Source: Fragilariopsis cylindrus CCMP1102 (taxonomy: Eukaryota > Bacillariophyta > Bacillariophyceae > Bacillariales > Bacillariaceae). Taken from it: 64,000 nucleotides of DNA. The notes below the pieces were generated by a model. That model saw nothing but the letters and a program-made list of their open reading frames with translations, ran no database searches and was not told the origin of the DNA. Shown piece by piece: positions 30,669 through 41,327 of this stretch. The DNA lies in NCBI GenBank assembly GCA_900095095.1, contig FMBT01000304.1, positions 372,001 to 436,000 on the forward strand. The letters are read 5' to 3'. The stretch's first letter is position 1; the number at the start of each line of letters is the position of its first letter. A program made the translations under genes and the position numbers.

Positions 30669-33600
30669 TTATATAGATCCATAACTTTGATATGATCGAT
30701 CACTACCAGTAATACTACTCCTACTACTGTTACAACTTGTCGTTGGTGTCGCTGTTACCGTTGCTGACGTCGTCGTCGAACTATTATTTAGTTGTATGAG
30801 TTGTATAATTTCTTCTTCATTATCTTCTTCTTCGTTATTGCAGTAGTTTTTGTTGTTACTATTGTTGGGTCCTCTACCAGTTCTACTTGCTGTTGATATT
30901 ATTGACGGCGCTGATGGGGGTGGTGGTGGTGTTGTTCTTACTAGAAGAACACCACCACGACGTCTACCTACTATTGTTATATTATTACGATCTTCTTGTT
31001 GATGTTGATGTGGAAATATTAATAGGAATGCTATCATTGAAATTGACAAACCAATTAATATTAATAGTCCAGATTTTTGTTGTTGTTGTTGTTGTTGTTG
31101 TTGTTGATGACTTTGTTTGATAATAATTAATTCTGGTGTTGTCATGCGTTGTGATGATAATGATGACGACGACGACCACAACGACGATGACATCAGAGGA
31201 CGGATACCATGATGTAGTTGTGCAGTAGCAGTAGCAGTAGATAAAGAGGATGAAGATAAAGAGGACGATGACGAAGGATCATCATCATGATCATGATTAT
31301 CTTGATGTTCATGGCATGCTGATACTGGCATATATTGTATGATATATTGTTTCCATAATTCTGTTAGATACAAACAATCGTCATCAACGTAGTCAGTGTT
31401 GTTATTACTATTGCGACTGCGACTGCGTCTGCGACAAATTTGTTTGGATCGGTAGAATGCTACTGATGACGACACGGCAGTAGTAGCAGAAACATTTATT
31501 TGTTGTTGTTGTTTCAGTATCATTAAAGTAGATACTATACGTTCATGATCATAACCTGTTGTAAGTATTCTATACCTACGATTTGGATCTATTCTAATTC
31601 TACTACCATCACCATCACCATCACCATCACCATCACCGTCATCCCTATCCCTATCAGTCGTGGTGGTGGTAGTTGCATTTGCATCTGTATTTGTATTTGT
31701 AATTGGCATTGTAGTTGTAATTCCAGAAATTTCAAATGCTGACATACCTGAAAATGCATCATAGGAATATAGTTCATTTGCTTTATTTAATATTTCTATA
31801 AGTTGTTTTCCATCAAATGGACGGATAGTTGACTGTATTGGTATTTTTTGTCCTTGTGCTTGTGCTTCTTTGTCTACAATCATAAGTTCCACAATAGTAT
31901 CATTAAATGGACATGTTGCTATAATATCATTGAATGTAATTGGTCCTTTAAATATACTATATCGTAATGTACCTGTACCGGCAATAAATATTAGTTCAGG
32001 TGATTGTTCTACTTTATTTTCCTCGTGATGTTGCTGTTGTTGTTGCTGTTGCTGTACTAGTGGTTGCAATACCATTTTCGGTATTACTTTGTTTAAATAA
32101 AGATACCATAATGAATTAGAATTTATTGGCTTAAGTAGATTTAGTTGATGATGATGATCCGCAATAGTATTAGTACTAGTACCATCAATATTAAAATCAA
32201 ATAATCCATATGTATGTGTAGCAGCACATCCTAATACATCCGTCAAATTTAATTTATTTTGTGTAGTTTGTATTGCTTTTGTTAATTCTCTACCTTCGAA
32301 TGTACTAAAATCATAATTATTATTGTTGTTATCAAGTTGTGGTTGTTGTCGCTGTTGTCGTCGCGATGACGACAATGGCAATGGCATTGATGACAATGGC
32401 AATGATGATGATGATGAGACTAACGTGTCATATAGTATTTTACGATCAGGATTTATGAATCGATGTTGAAAATTGGAATCATCAATAGTATTGAACGAAA
32501 CAAATCCTATTGTATCTAAAAATCTTCCTGCTTCAAATGATTCTGAATTTGAATCAAGTTGTACATGACATCTTCTGTGTGTATGTCCTGTTATAAATTG
32601 AATTGGTATATGTTCTTGTTTAGACGAAGTTAATTGTCGTATTCTATCAAGCATCACTTTAACTAATGGATTTAAACAATCCATATGTGCTAATACTACT
32701 ATAGCATCATAATGTTTTGCTTTACTTGATGTTAGAACATTGACAAACCATTGTTGTTCTATAACATTTTGAACTTTTTCAACTTCTACTAAAGAAGAAT
32801 AGTCTTTCATATTAAATAGAAAGCCAAAGGTCAGTATAGTTTTATTTGTATTTTTGCCAGTAAGATATGTATAACGACTCCCTAACGGCGACTTAAAACC
32901 TTTTTTCGTGGCGGAAAGTAATATTGTATTGGAACTTAAATAATTACCTTTCCATGAATGAATAAAACTTTCAGTTTCAGTTTCATTATTTGCTTTATTA
33001 TTATTGCCTTCCGTTAAAAATTCAATTGTGGAATTTACATATAATTCATGATTGCCAACATTAATGGCATTAAATGGCATACGTTCTAATAATGGTGTTA
33101 AATGTATAGGCGGAACACTTGATAAGCCTGTCCCATCTACAAAATCACCATTCATCACAAAAAATATATCACTTTTACTTTTACTTTGATTACTACTCCC
33201 TTCTTGATTGTCATTGTTATTATCAATAATAGTTTCTAACTGTCTATAAAAACTTAATACGTCACCATAATCAATATCTGAAAAAGATAAACGTGATTTG
33301 TCATATGGCCAATGTTGTGATGAATCATGTTTATCTCCTGATATCCATGAATGTACATCAGTCACAACCACAATATTAATTTCACCAAATGGCAATGCTA
33401 ATAAAGATGAATCTTCTTCTTTCTGAAATGGATCATATGTATTCACATTATAAAGGTTCTTTTTATCGCCATCATGGTTGTTGTCGTCGGTTTGTTTTTG
33501 TTTTTGTTCTTGTCGTCGTTGACGACGACGTCGTAATAAAGATGTATACGAAGCAGACCCTGCTGAGGAAGAAATTGATGTTCCATTCACAACATCAATC

Positions 33601-33671
33601 ATAACGGCAGCAGCTAATAAAATAATCATCATCATCATTCCTACAACGACGACGAAAACTGTCACTGTCAT
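30669..33671 (-). CDS. Membrane-anchored metallophosphatase / 5'-nucleotidase-like protein
   Basis: 1000 residues with an N-terminal signal (residues 1-30). The calcineurin-like metal ligands are all present in order: TDVHSW (D105, H107), NGDFVDG (D176), VGNHEL (N207, H208), LAHMD (H329) and GHTHRR (H363, H365). This is the pattern of the UshA/5'-nucleotidase and related phosphoesterases. The region after 400 contains LGCAATHTYGLFDF and GTGTLRYSIFKGP, like the C-terminal half of that family, and many Gln, Asp-Gly and Ser insertions. A single membrane helix (about residues 885-905, SGLLILIGLSISMIAFLLIF) precedes a short basic, Asn-rich tail. Expected at the cell surface or in an endomembrane with the phosphatase outside. 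Substrate unknown. Confidence 0.85.
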   Translation of the reverse strand: MTVTVFVVVVGMMMMIILLAAAVMIDVVNGTSISSSAGSASYTSLLRRRRQRRQEQKQKQTDDNNHDGDKKNLYNVNTYDPFQKEEDSSLLALPFGEINIVVVTDVHSWISGDKHDSSQHWPYDKSRLSFSDIDYGDVLSFYRQLETIIDNNNDNQEGSSNQSKSKSDIFFVMNGDFVDGTGLSSVPPIHLTPLLERMPFNAINVGNHELYVNSTIEFLTEGNNNKANNETETESFIHSWKGNYLSSNTILLSATKKGFKSPLGSRYTYLTGKNTNKTILTFGFLFNMKDYSSLVEVEKVQNVIEQQWFVNVLTSSKAKHYDAIVVLAHMDCLNPLVKVMLDRIRQLTSSKQEHIPIQFITGHTHRRCHVQLDSNSESFEAGRFLDTIGFVSFNTIDDSNFQHRFINPDRKILYDTLVSSSSSLPLSSMPLPLSSSRRQQRQQPQLDNNNNNYDFSTFEGRELTKAIQTTQNKLNLTDVLGCAATHTYGLFDFNIDGTSTNTIADHHHQLNLLKPINSNSLWYLYLNKVIPKMVLQPLVQQQQQQQQHHEENKVEQSPELIFIAGTGTLRYSIFKGPITFNDIIATCPFNDTIVELMIVDKEAQAQGQKIPIQSTIRPFDGKQLIEILNKANELYSYDAFSGMSAFEISGITTTMPITNTNTDANATTTTTTDRDRDDGDGDGDGDGDGSRIRIDPNRRYRILTTGYDHERIVSTLMILKQQQQINVSATTAVSSSVAFYRSKQICRRRSRSRNSNNNTDYVDDDCLYLTELWKQYIIQYMPVSACHEHQDNHDHDDDPSSSSSLSSSSLSTATATAQLHHGIRPLMSSSLWSSSSSLSSQRMTTPELIIIKQSHQQQQQQQQQQKSGLLILIGLSISMIAFLLIFPHQHQQEDRNNITIVGRRRGGVLLVRTTPPPPPSAPSIISTASRTGRGPNNSNNKNYCNNEEEDNEEEIIQLIQLNNSSTTTSATVTATPTTSCNSSRSSITGSDRSYQSYGSI

Positions 33672-33833
33672 TGTCGTCCTTTTTGGTTCGTCTTGCTCAA
33701 TAAGTGGTTTTACCTACCTAATCTGCGCAATTGGAAAGGAAGAGACGCCTGAAATTCTTTTCTGCTTGTTCTTGCGATACTGTATGTCAAGGGAATGAAT
33801 GAATCTAGAATCAATCTGAGGATGACAACACAC

Positions 33834-34054
33834 ACCAAAACAGAAGATTCTTCACATCTTCGTCGCGCCATAAATCTAAAGGAAAACGCCTGTAATGTGT
33901 ACGTAATTTGCGCGGAGGGCGTAAATGTAGTTTTATATGACGTATGGAAGTGCGGACGTTAACTTCATACGCTCTCTTCTTCTCAAAGAAACAAAGCGGC
34001 GCGCATGACAACTCCGAGGTCAGCAGTTGGACTTTGGGGGCGAGGGGGAGGAGG
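33834..34054 (+). repeat. Left arm of a 220-bp inverted repeat flanking the MFS gene
   Basis: Aligns with the reverse complement of 37571-37798: CAGAAGATTCTT, TTCGTCGCGCCA, TGTGTACGTAATTTGC, GACGTATGGAAGTG, GGACGTTAACTTCATA and ACTTTGGGGGCG occur in the same order. Identity is moderate with indels. It sits 5' of the metallophosphatase gene. Confidence 0.85.
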
Positions 34055-34805
34055 AATTTTTTTAATCACGAAGCCAAGCATCCACTCAACTACGCAAAAA
34101 GCTGAAAATTATTAGCCTAGATCTGTCTACTGGTACTACTGTTTTTTTTGAATAAACTCAAAATGGTGGTGATGTAATGTGCCTCCATCTAGCTATCTAT
34201 AAAATGTTGTGCTGCCCATTGCATTGGATGGATGGGGGCTGGGACCATGTGTTGGAATTTCACTACTATATTGCATGAAATATGGGAGTGAGTGAGTGAG
34301 CGGGTGGGTGAGTGGATGGGAGAGTGCAGTCAAAATTAATTCATTCATTATGTTAGCAAAAGCATATGCTATTATATATTTCATGGGAAATAACTGGTGG
34401 CAGAACATGATCACTTACTTCTTCACAATAATATAACTTACACATACATGGTGGAGAGGAGATGGGATAGGAGGGTATGCACCACCCTTCACATCACAAG
34501 TTAAGTATATCCAATCATGAAGTGGGTTTCAATCTAAAGACATATATTTCATTCATTAATCGTGTTTCAATCATTAATTGTGTCTAATCTAAAAGAATGA
34601 ACAACAAATCACTATGCTATTAAATTTTGGGATGGGGATGAGGAGCGGAGACGACCTCAGCAATAAAGACGATATAACAATTGCTTGCTGAAATCTATAA
34701 TCAGAAGGTCGTTACTCAACAATGCCTGATAATAATACAGAGTTTTGTTCTTCAAGCACAACGTGGACTTTTATAAACATAAAAATTATTGTATAATCTT
34801 CTTAT
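34055..34805. other. Intergenic, AT-rich with simple repeats
   Basis: No gene seen. A GAGT/GGGT-rich run (34284-34330) and a short TTTCAATC direct repeat (about 34528 and 34565) are present. Confidence 0.55.
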
Positions 34806-37127
34806 TTATTTTGGATTATTATTCATTCTGGATGTTAATGCATTACGTACTATATACCATGATGTTGCTGTTGCTAATATAGCAGAACTAGATTGCATAG
34901 CAACATCTAATCCGCCAGCCCAATCCGATAGAAGTCCCATCGATGATGCACCTATTAAAAATCCAACATCACCAGATGTTCTTAATAATGCAATGGCTTG
35001 CGCACGTTTTGAATCATCAATATGATTACTTATATGTGCAATTGGTGATGAACTTAATAATGATGATCCAGCTGCCCAACATCCTAGTACACCCGCCATT
35101 TGTTCTAGATGATTTGGATCACATAATGGTAATGTATACATTGAAATTGAAATTAATGAACAACCACCAACTATACCTGGTACAGTACCAACTTTATCTA
35201 CTAGACGTGCAAATATTGGATTACCTAATACTTGTACCAGTGACATACCCATATACACCTGTCCAACTTGTGTTGCTGTAAATGCTAATCCGGATGGATC
35301 AGTTAATATTAATGGCAACAATGTCATTTGACTACCAGCCAATGCAACCCAATAAAAACCATTCATTATACATACATTCCGTACTGTTGGTATTGATAAT
35401 AATGGTTTCCATTGTCCTAATGCGTCATGAAATGCTTGTTTAATACTAGGATTGTTATCATCATCGTCGTCGTTGACTATTGTTTCGGATGACGATGACG
35501 ATGTGGAACCACCCGAATCTAATTGTTGTTGTTGTTGTTGATGATGCCATGGAAATTTATATTTCGAACCATTCGATCCCCATGGTTTGGACATTGTTTC
35601 ATCTAATAATATCGAATTAATACCACCCAGTAATAAAAAAGAACCACCCACTACATAAAATGTTGGATTGACACCAATATAATCAATGAGGATACCACCT
35701 AATGCTGGTCCCATTGCAGTACCAGCCGCAAATCCTGCCGTGATCGGTGCATAACTGGATGCTCTATTTAGTGGTGTGGATATATCGGTAACAGTCATGG
35801 TTGCGGCACACGATAATCCAGCTACACCTAACCCAGTAATTAAACGACAGGCAAATAAATCATTAAATCCGGTGGACAAACCAATACAACCCACACCAGT
35901 TGCAATAGCAATCATGGAATAGACTAAATATGGTTTACGACCATATTGTTCTACTAATACCGCAAAGGGTATATTACCAAATAATTTTGTTAAGGCAAAT
36001 GCGGACACTACTAAACCATATTCTTGGACACTTAATCCTAAATTTTGGACAACAAACGGGAAAGCGGGTGTGGTGACACCCACCGATAAACCAATCATCA
36101 CCATACTAATTGTTAATGGCCATAATCTTTTTTTATCAATGGATGTGGCTGTTTCTGTTAAATGACGTATAAATTCTTCTTTTTTTATTATAATATTAGT
36201 ATCATTATCATCATTATCATCTCGTTGATTAGGTTGGATTAAAAAATTCCATAATTGTTTAGTTTCTGCTTCCACATATTCATTACGTAAAAAGTCTGTT
36301 GTTGTTACTGTCGTTGACGTTGACGTGCCGGTAGTGGTGGTGGATTTAACACGGCTACCAGCTTCTGCATTACGAATAGTTTGCATTATATAGGAACGTA
36401 CTTTATCTTCATCGATGAACACTTCTTCCTTTTCGTACTCGCTATCTTTTCCCTCTTTTATTATTGTTCCTGCTTCTTTTATTGCTGCAATCGATTTAAA
36501 TCGATTTTCTAATTCTTCTTTCGAATATTTTTCTAACTTTAAATATCGATATACTTTTTGTGAATCCATTGAATTATTGGCTTGAACTTGACTGTCCATT
36601 TTTTGTAGCCATAATGGACGATCAGTAATTGCAATTACTTCCTCAATAGTGTGATTTTCTTCCTTTTGTTGTTGTGACGTACTTGTGGAAAAGTTTCGTA
36701 TTAACGACGACAATAAAGACGGCGAGGAGGACAACGGCGTATACGACGAAGACAATGCCGATAAGAAGGAATGCTGTTGTTGTTGTTGTTGTTTTATCCT
36801 CGAAATCATCTTACGACGGCGTAGTAGGAAACTGTTCTGGTGTGGTGACAATTTGGAAGGTGTGTTATTAAATAAATTTCGCTGCTGTCTTTGTTGGAAT
36901 AATAATCTTGTTTTCGATGTCGAAGACGAAGACGAAGACGATGATGAGAAAGAAAGCACACAGCCACCAGAAGAAGAAGAAGCAGCTACTCCATAATTCC
37001 TTCTCGTCGGCGTTGTTTGTGTTTGAGATACTATCCGAGATAGTATTCTTTTATTGTTCGAAATTATAAGCCTACTACTTGGGTAGCAATATCTGCATGA
37101 CGACGTTATCTTCATCGTTGGCATCAT
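34806..37127 (-). CDS. MFS transporter with a long N-terminal extension
   Basis: 773 residues. The N-terminal 160 are basic and Ser-rich with Arg and few acids (SSRLIISNNKRILSRIVS), which resembles a mitochondrial targeting sequence; this is inference. Residues about 170-320 are hydrophilic and partly helical (RPLWLQKMDSQVQ, KYSKEELENRFKSIAAIKE). From about 330 on there are roughly twelve membrane helices with the MFS pattern: TTPAFPFVVQNLGLS, the motif GRKPYL between helices 2 and 3, RLITGLGVAGLSCAATM, AGFAAGTAMGPALGG, and in the second half FARLVDKVGT. A cytoplasmic loop holds the Gln/Ser/Asp low-complexity stretch. It resembles drug:H+ antiporters of the TetA/MFS_1 type. Substrate unknown. 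It lies between the two arms of an inverted repeat. Confidence 0.85.
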   Translation of the reverse strand: MMPTMKITSSCRYCYPSSRLIISNNKRILSRIVSQTQTTPTRRNYGVAASSSSGGCVLSFSSSSSSSSSTSKTRLLFQQRQQRNLFNNTPSKLSPHQNSFLLRRRKMISRIKQQQQQQHSFLSALSSSYTPLSSSPSLLSSLIRNFSTSTSQQQKEENHTIEEVIAITDRPLWLQKMDSQVQANNSMDSQKVYRYLKLEKYSKEELENRFKSIAAIKEAGTIIKEGKDSEYEKEEVFIDEDKVRSYIMQTIRNAEAGSRVKSTTTTGTSTSTTVTTTDFLRNEYVEAETKQLWNFLIQPNQRDDNDDNDTNIIIKKEEFIRHLTETATSIDKKRLWPLTISMVMIGLSVGVTTPAFPFVVQNLGLSVQEYGLVVSAFALTKLFGNIPFAVLVEQYGRKPYLVYSMIAIATGVGCIGLSTGFNDLFACRLITGLGVAGLSCAATMTVTDISTPLNRASSYAPITAGFAAGTAMGPALGGILIDYIGVNPTFYVVGGSFLLLGGINSILLDETMSKPWGSNGSKYKFPWHHQQQQQQLDSGGSTSSSSSETIVNDDDDDNNPSIKQAFHDALGQWKPLLSIPTVRNVCIMNGFYWVALAGSQMTLLPLILTDPSGLAFTATQVGQVYMGMSLVQVLGNPIFARLVDKVGTVPGIVGGCSLISISMYTLPLCDPNHLEQMAGVLGCWAAGSSLLSSSPIAHISNHIDDSKRAQAIALLRTSGDVGFLIGASSMGLLSDWAGGLDVAMQSSSAILATATSWYIVRNALTSRMNNNPK

Positions 37128-37570
37128 TATTCTTTCTACTACCTTGCTTCCGACAACTTGTCTTCCCTCTCTCTCTCTCTCCTCTCTCTTGCTTGCTTGT
37201 AGACGTGCTGTGCTATTCTTACTTAATGGTCTTGTATGTCGTGTTTTTTCTTTTTCTCTCTTTCGACTGTCATCAAAATCAATAGCTGGGTGAATGGGAA
37301 TGATGTACTATCGGCATCAGTTCAAACTTGATGGTGGCGTAATAGACGATGCGTCACGCTATCCTCTCTTCGTGTGTGGTATTAGTATTAAAAGCGTCAA
37401 TTTTTTGTGTGAATGATGATGATGTCGTGTAACAAAGAATTTTATGAATGGTGCGTGGTTTTTGAAGTGATCGGCGAACTAAATAATGCTCTGAATTTAA
37501 CCCAAATCGGGGGGGGGGGGGAATAATGTTTGCTTTGCTTCGATAGTAATTCGTTCGAAAAAAAAAATCT
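37128..37570. other. Upstream region of the MFS gene
   Basis: No gene seen. It has a CTCT run (37170-37190) and a 12-G homopolymer at about 37510-37522. Confidence 0.5.
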
Positions 37571-37798
37571 CCTCTATACTACTCCCCCGCCCCCAAAGTT
37601 CAACTTTTCAGACTCACTCCTCGCAGAAGTTTATATGAAGTTAACGTCCTCACTTCCATACGTCTAGCATTAACATTTATGCTGTCCAAGCAAATTACGT
37701 ACACATCACAGGCGATGCGCCCTATGTTCATTATTGAAGTTCCTTTTTTGGCGCGACGAAGAGAGTGTTGTGAAGAAAAAAGAATCTTCTGATTTTGG
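37571..37798 (-). repeat. Right arm of the inverted repeat flanking the MFS gene
   Basis: Reverse-complement match of 33834-34054 (see that entry). It lies 5' of the MFS gene start, so each arm is in the upstream region of a different gene. Confidence 0.85.
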
Positions 37799-38104
37799 AA
37801 ATTCTTTCTTCCTCATCTCTCTTCTATTTATTTGTCGTTGTTAACTTGTTAATTGTCGCATGCTTTTCATCACGCAACGCAAACCCCTACTTGAGACGAC
37901 GACAATAAAAAGCTATTGTTATAATCTCATGGAAGAAAAAGTGGGATAGATATGAAGCGACGTACTGTACAGTATCGACAAAAAAGATCGTTCATAGTAT
38001 GTCTCAATTCATTTGTAGACTGAATTCAAAAATTACTCTACTCTACTCTACAGTGCATAGTTAGTTGATACCAATAATGCTGGATTTGTTATGAGATAAT
38101 AATT
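37799..38104. other. Intergenic spacer
   Basis: No gene or structured repeat seen; short CTACT repeats near 38040. Confidence 0.5.
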
Positions 38105-39544
38105 TTAAAAAGACCACCAAGTGTTATCAGCGGTCATCCAATTGGTTGGAACAAGTGTTGATGATGGATTCTCAGTAGTAGTCTCATCCTGCTGCTGCTG
38201 CTGCTGCTGTTGATTTTGTTGTTGCCACGATAATCGTGTTGACGAGTCAGTTCCATATTGAGTAGGTTCCTCCGTACCTCGTTGTTGTTGTTGCTGCCAG
38301 TAATAAGATCTTGTTGGGACTGCGGTTTCAAGTTCAAATTCATTATCATTTTCAAAGATATTTTCAATGATATTGTTATTGTTATTGCTATAATTTTTTC
38401 CACTGCTGCTGCTGCTGCTACTACTACTACTACTGACAGTCGTTTTATCGTTATAATTATCGTTGTTATTTTTGGTATTGGTTGTACTACTACTACTACT
38501 ATCTGCATCATTTTCATCTTCGTTGGGTATGATCGGTGTTGTTGAAGCAACAGCACCACCACTATCGTATTGGTCGGTAGTAGCAATATCATTCGATGAT
38601 ATTATGATAGGAGAATTTACGGTAGTTGTAATGTTCGCGTTTTCGTCTTTTTCCTGATCTGTATCATTCAATAATAACGGGTTGATTTCATAATTGATTG
38701 TTGTTATATTGGTAGTTACTATCCCATTCACTACCACCGCCAGTAGCATGTCTTGATCTTCACCTTCAACTTCATCGACGTCGATAATAGTAGTGGCAGC
38801 TACAATGTTGATAGTTTCTTCGTCTTCGAGGATAGGAGGAGGAGGAGGAGGAGTACTGTTATCGGTAGATACGACTGAAGACGAAGACGAAGACGAAGAC
38901 GATGACTGTTGTTGATTTTGTTTCTGCTGTTGTTGATGTTGTTGTTTATAATTACCATGTACTAAACCAGCAATAAACATGATTATTGCAATCAATACAA
39001 CTATAGTTATACAATAGAATACAAGTAGCAGTTTACTTCTTCTTTTACTGTTATTATTTGTATTATTGTTGTTGTTTGTTACAATTTTGACCGAATTTTT
39101 ATCAGTATCATATTGGATAAGATCGTCATCATTATTCTCATCAGTTATTATTGCTGCAGCAATAATTTCCTCTTCTTTACTATCGTCGTGTTTTTTTTCT
39201 GTTCTTATTATTGCTCTACGCATAAATGAACAAGAAATATGACGATGATGGTCATCATCATTATTATCTTCGATTATAATTGGGATTACTGGTACTGCCG
39301 AAAATGCAGATTGGTAGGAATGATCAACGACGACAGCAGTAGTAGTATACTCATTGATTAGTATTCTGCTACCTGTGTCTCGTTCAATAGGAGCAGTAGT
39401 AGTAGTAACGACCGGCGGCGGTGGCACTTTCCCGTCCACAATATACTCGAGTATTTCATCTTCCTCATCATCGTTAATAATACTGTTACTTATTCCATCA
39501 CTAATACTATAACCGAGAACATCATTATTAGTACGACGATCCAT
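38105..39544 (-). CDS. Single-pass membrane protein, low complexity
   Basis: 479 residues with ATG at 39542-39544. The N-terminal 170 residues are acidic and Asn-rich. One strong helix (about 172-196, LLLVFYCITIVVLIAIIMFIAG) follows a basic stretch (KRRSK), which predicts an N-in/C-out type II orientation. The rest is Gln, Ser, Pro, Asn and Thr rich, with N-x-S/T sites, and ends in DNTWWSF. No recognised domain. A heavily glycosylated surface protein is plausible, but only from composition. Confidence 0.65.
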   Translation of the reverse strand: MDRRTNNDVLGYSISDGISNSIINDDEEDEILEYIVDGKVPPPPVVTTTTAPIERDTGSRILINEYTTTAVVVDHSYQSAFSAVPVIPIIIEDNNDDDHHRHISCSFMRRAIIRTEKKHDDSKEEEIIAAAIITDENNDDDLIQYDTDKNSVKIVTNNNNNTNNNSKRRSKLLLVFYCITIVVLIAIIMFIAGLVHGNYKQQHQQQQKQNQQQSSSSSSSSSSVVSTDNSTPPPPPPILEDEETINIVAATTIIDVDEVEGEDQDMLLAVVVNGIVTTNITTINYEINPLLLNDTDQEKDENANITTTVNSPIIISSNDIATTDQYDSGGAVASTTPIIPNEDENDADSSSSSTTNTKNNNDNYNDKTTVSSSSSSSSSSSGKNYSNNNNNIIENIFENDNEFELETAVPTRSYYWQQQQQRGTEEPTQYGTDSSTRLSWQQQNQQQQQQQQDETTTENPSSTLVPTNWMTADNTWWSF

Positions 39545-39945
39545 TATGATTTTGATATGTTGGTTGGTATTATATACTAGTAACGGATACTATCATGCAG
39601 CAGGTTGAGATAGATACGGTAATAGGAGGATAATTCCTAGAAAATTGATGGTATGGATGGTGAGAATGGGATCTAATATTAGGAAAATGCAGTGCCATAC
39701 AGCAGCCAGTAATAAAAGTAACTACCGGTATATTGATCTACCGTATTTTGATGATGTGCGATCGTTTCAAGTTTACAGGCAAGAAACGAGAATTCGCCTA
39801 TTATTTATATGACATTTAATTTCTTCCTATTGTAAATATTGTGCAACGTCAAGTTTTTTAACAATTTTGTCGAGATCATCTTGGGCGTACACGTAGGGGG
39901 ATATTGAAGAGGACAGACAGACAGAACAACTATGATTTCGGAAAA

Positions 39946-40160
39946 AGAAGAAATTGGGTTATTTAATTTCTAGTTATGGGCTCACTGGATTCATTCATTC
40001 ATTCATGTAATTTAGTTAAGAACCCGAATTTTGCGAATGAGAAGAAATTGAAAATTTTGTTTCTAGTTATATTGCTCGTCGCTGGATTCGATTCATTCAT
40101 GTAATAAATAATGTATTAGACCGAATTTTTTTGAAAAAGAAGAAATTTCGGAATTTAGTT
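39946..40160. repeat. Direct repeat, about 95-bp unit, two copies and a partial third
   Basis: Units start at AGAAGAAATT at 39946, 40040 and 40138. Shared blocks are TTTCTAGTTAT, CTGGATTC, ATTCATTCATGTAAT and CCGAATTTT. It lies directly upstream of the surface-protein gene at 40332, so it may be part of its promoter. Confidence 0.8.
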
Positions 40161-40331
40161 ATTACTGTACATGGAACACCACTTCGATTCAAGCATAATT
40201 TTTAGAAATAAAGTTCCCAAAAACGCAATCAAAACGACGTCGTCAAAAAGCAACACAATTAATTACAATAATACTGCAAAGTTAATTATACCGACAAACC
40301 ATTTTAAAAGTAAAAGGAACAATCAGTCACG

Positions 40332-41327
40332 ATGTTTTCTCTTCGACCTGTACTAAAATCACTTGCTCTACTTGTCTTTCTCGTTCCATTGTCATCTGTT
40401 GTTGGCCAGCAAGAAGAAGACAATTCCACACTAATGACAAGTGAAGACAGTAATAATGGTTCCTTTCTTATGACAAACTACAACGCACTGCGTGAGGAAG
40501 GACAAGGATTCTACATTCACGACAGTATCATTCGGTTCGAAACACCAAACAGTGTAATTGTTTCAGCTGGTCTATTATTATGGTGGTGCGATTTCAAATT
40601 TTTATCGGATGATGCTAACATTGAAAATTATGGATATGTTGGACAGGGAGTGGGATGGAAATTGGGTTCTACTTATGAAGACCTTGTTGAAGCAGGTGCT
40701 CAACTAGTAACCAACGGTGAAAGGGTTGCTCTTTCTGTTTCTGCTGTGATGGTTCCTACTCTTAGTATCTTTGAAGGACAAATCCATGCCACCCATGATG
40801 ATTGGGTCTGGCGGTACTGGGATGATGGAAGTTCCACACTACCAATTCTAGGTTGGGAAGGACATGATGAAGGTGATACAAGTCCGAATTCCGATACGTG
40901 TGCATTTTCTTTGAGTGGTACATTCACAAAAATTACGACAGAAGCAGCAGCAGAATTGCTTGGTATGGATGTTGCGTTCATGACACCAGCAACCTGCAGC
41001 ATGGAATACGAAGTAGCCTGGAATGCTTCCCATGTACCGGACCCAATTGATACATCCGTGACAGCATTAGAAGAAGAAGTTGCTCAACTTCAAGCCGACA
41101 TCAACGAGTTAATGTCTCGTATGGCCGCCACAGAAGGAAGCCTTGCTGCTAATGGTAGTGGTAATGGCGGCGGAGACCCAATGTCAATAATGAAAGATGC
41201 TGAGGAAACAGATGTATCAGGTATTAATATTGGTATTCATGATTCTGCGGCTTCTACTACTGCTTCTACTATCAGCTCGTCTATTGCTGGAATTGCTGCT
41301 GCTGTTGGTGTCGTTGCTTTACTTTAA
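40332..41327 (+). CDS. Secreted, possibly GPI-anchored surface protein
   Basis: 331 residues. There is a clean signal peptide (LKSLALLVFLVPLSSVVG, cut near residue 25), N-glycosylation sites, and a globular region with many Trp (LLWWCDFKFL, GWKLGSTYEDL, DDWVWRYWDDG) and Cys at CDF, DTCAFSLSG and ATCSMEYE. A short coiled coil (ALEEEVAQLQADINELMSRM) and a hydrophobic C-terminus (SIAGIAAAVGVVALL) end it. Signal plus terminal hydrophobic tail after small residues suggests a GPI anchor, though a simple membrane helix is possible. No family was recognised. The codons look well used and it is a confident gene. Confidence 0.8.
   Translation: MFSLRPVLKSLALLVFLVPLSSVVGQQEEDNSTLMTSEDSNNGSFLMTNYNALREEGQGFYIHDSIIRFETPNSVIVSAGLLLWWCDFKFLSDDANIENYGYVGQGVGWKLGSTYEDLVEAGAQLVTNGERVALSVSAVMVPTLSIFEGQIHATHDDWVWRYWDDGSSTLPILGWEGHDEGDTSPNSDTCAFSLSGTFTKITTEAAAELLGMDVAFMTPATCSMEYEVAWNASHVPDPIDTSVTALEEEVAQLQADINELMSRMAATEGSLAANGSGNGGGDPMSIMKDAEETDVSGINIGIHDSAASTTASTISSSIAGIAAAVGVVALL

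Noticed and set aside
37500-37525. G homopolymer as a possible structural element
   Set aside because: A 12-G run alone is common as a sequencing or slippage feature; nothing around it suggests function.
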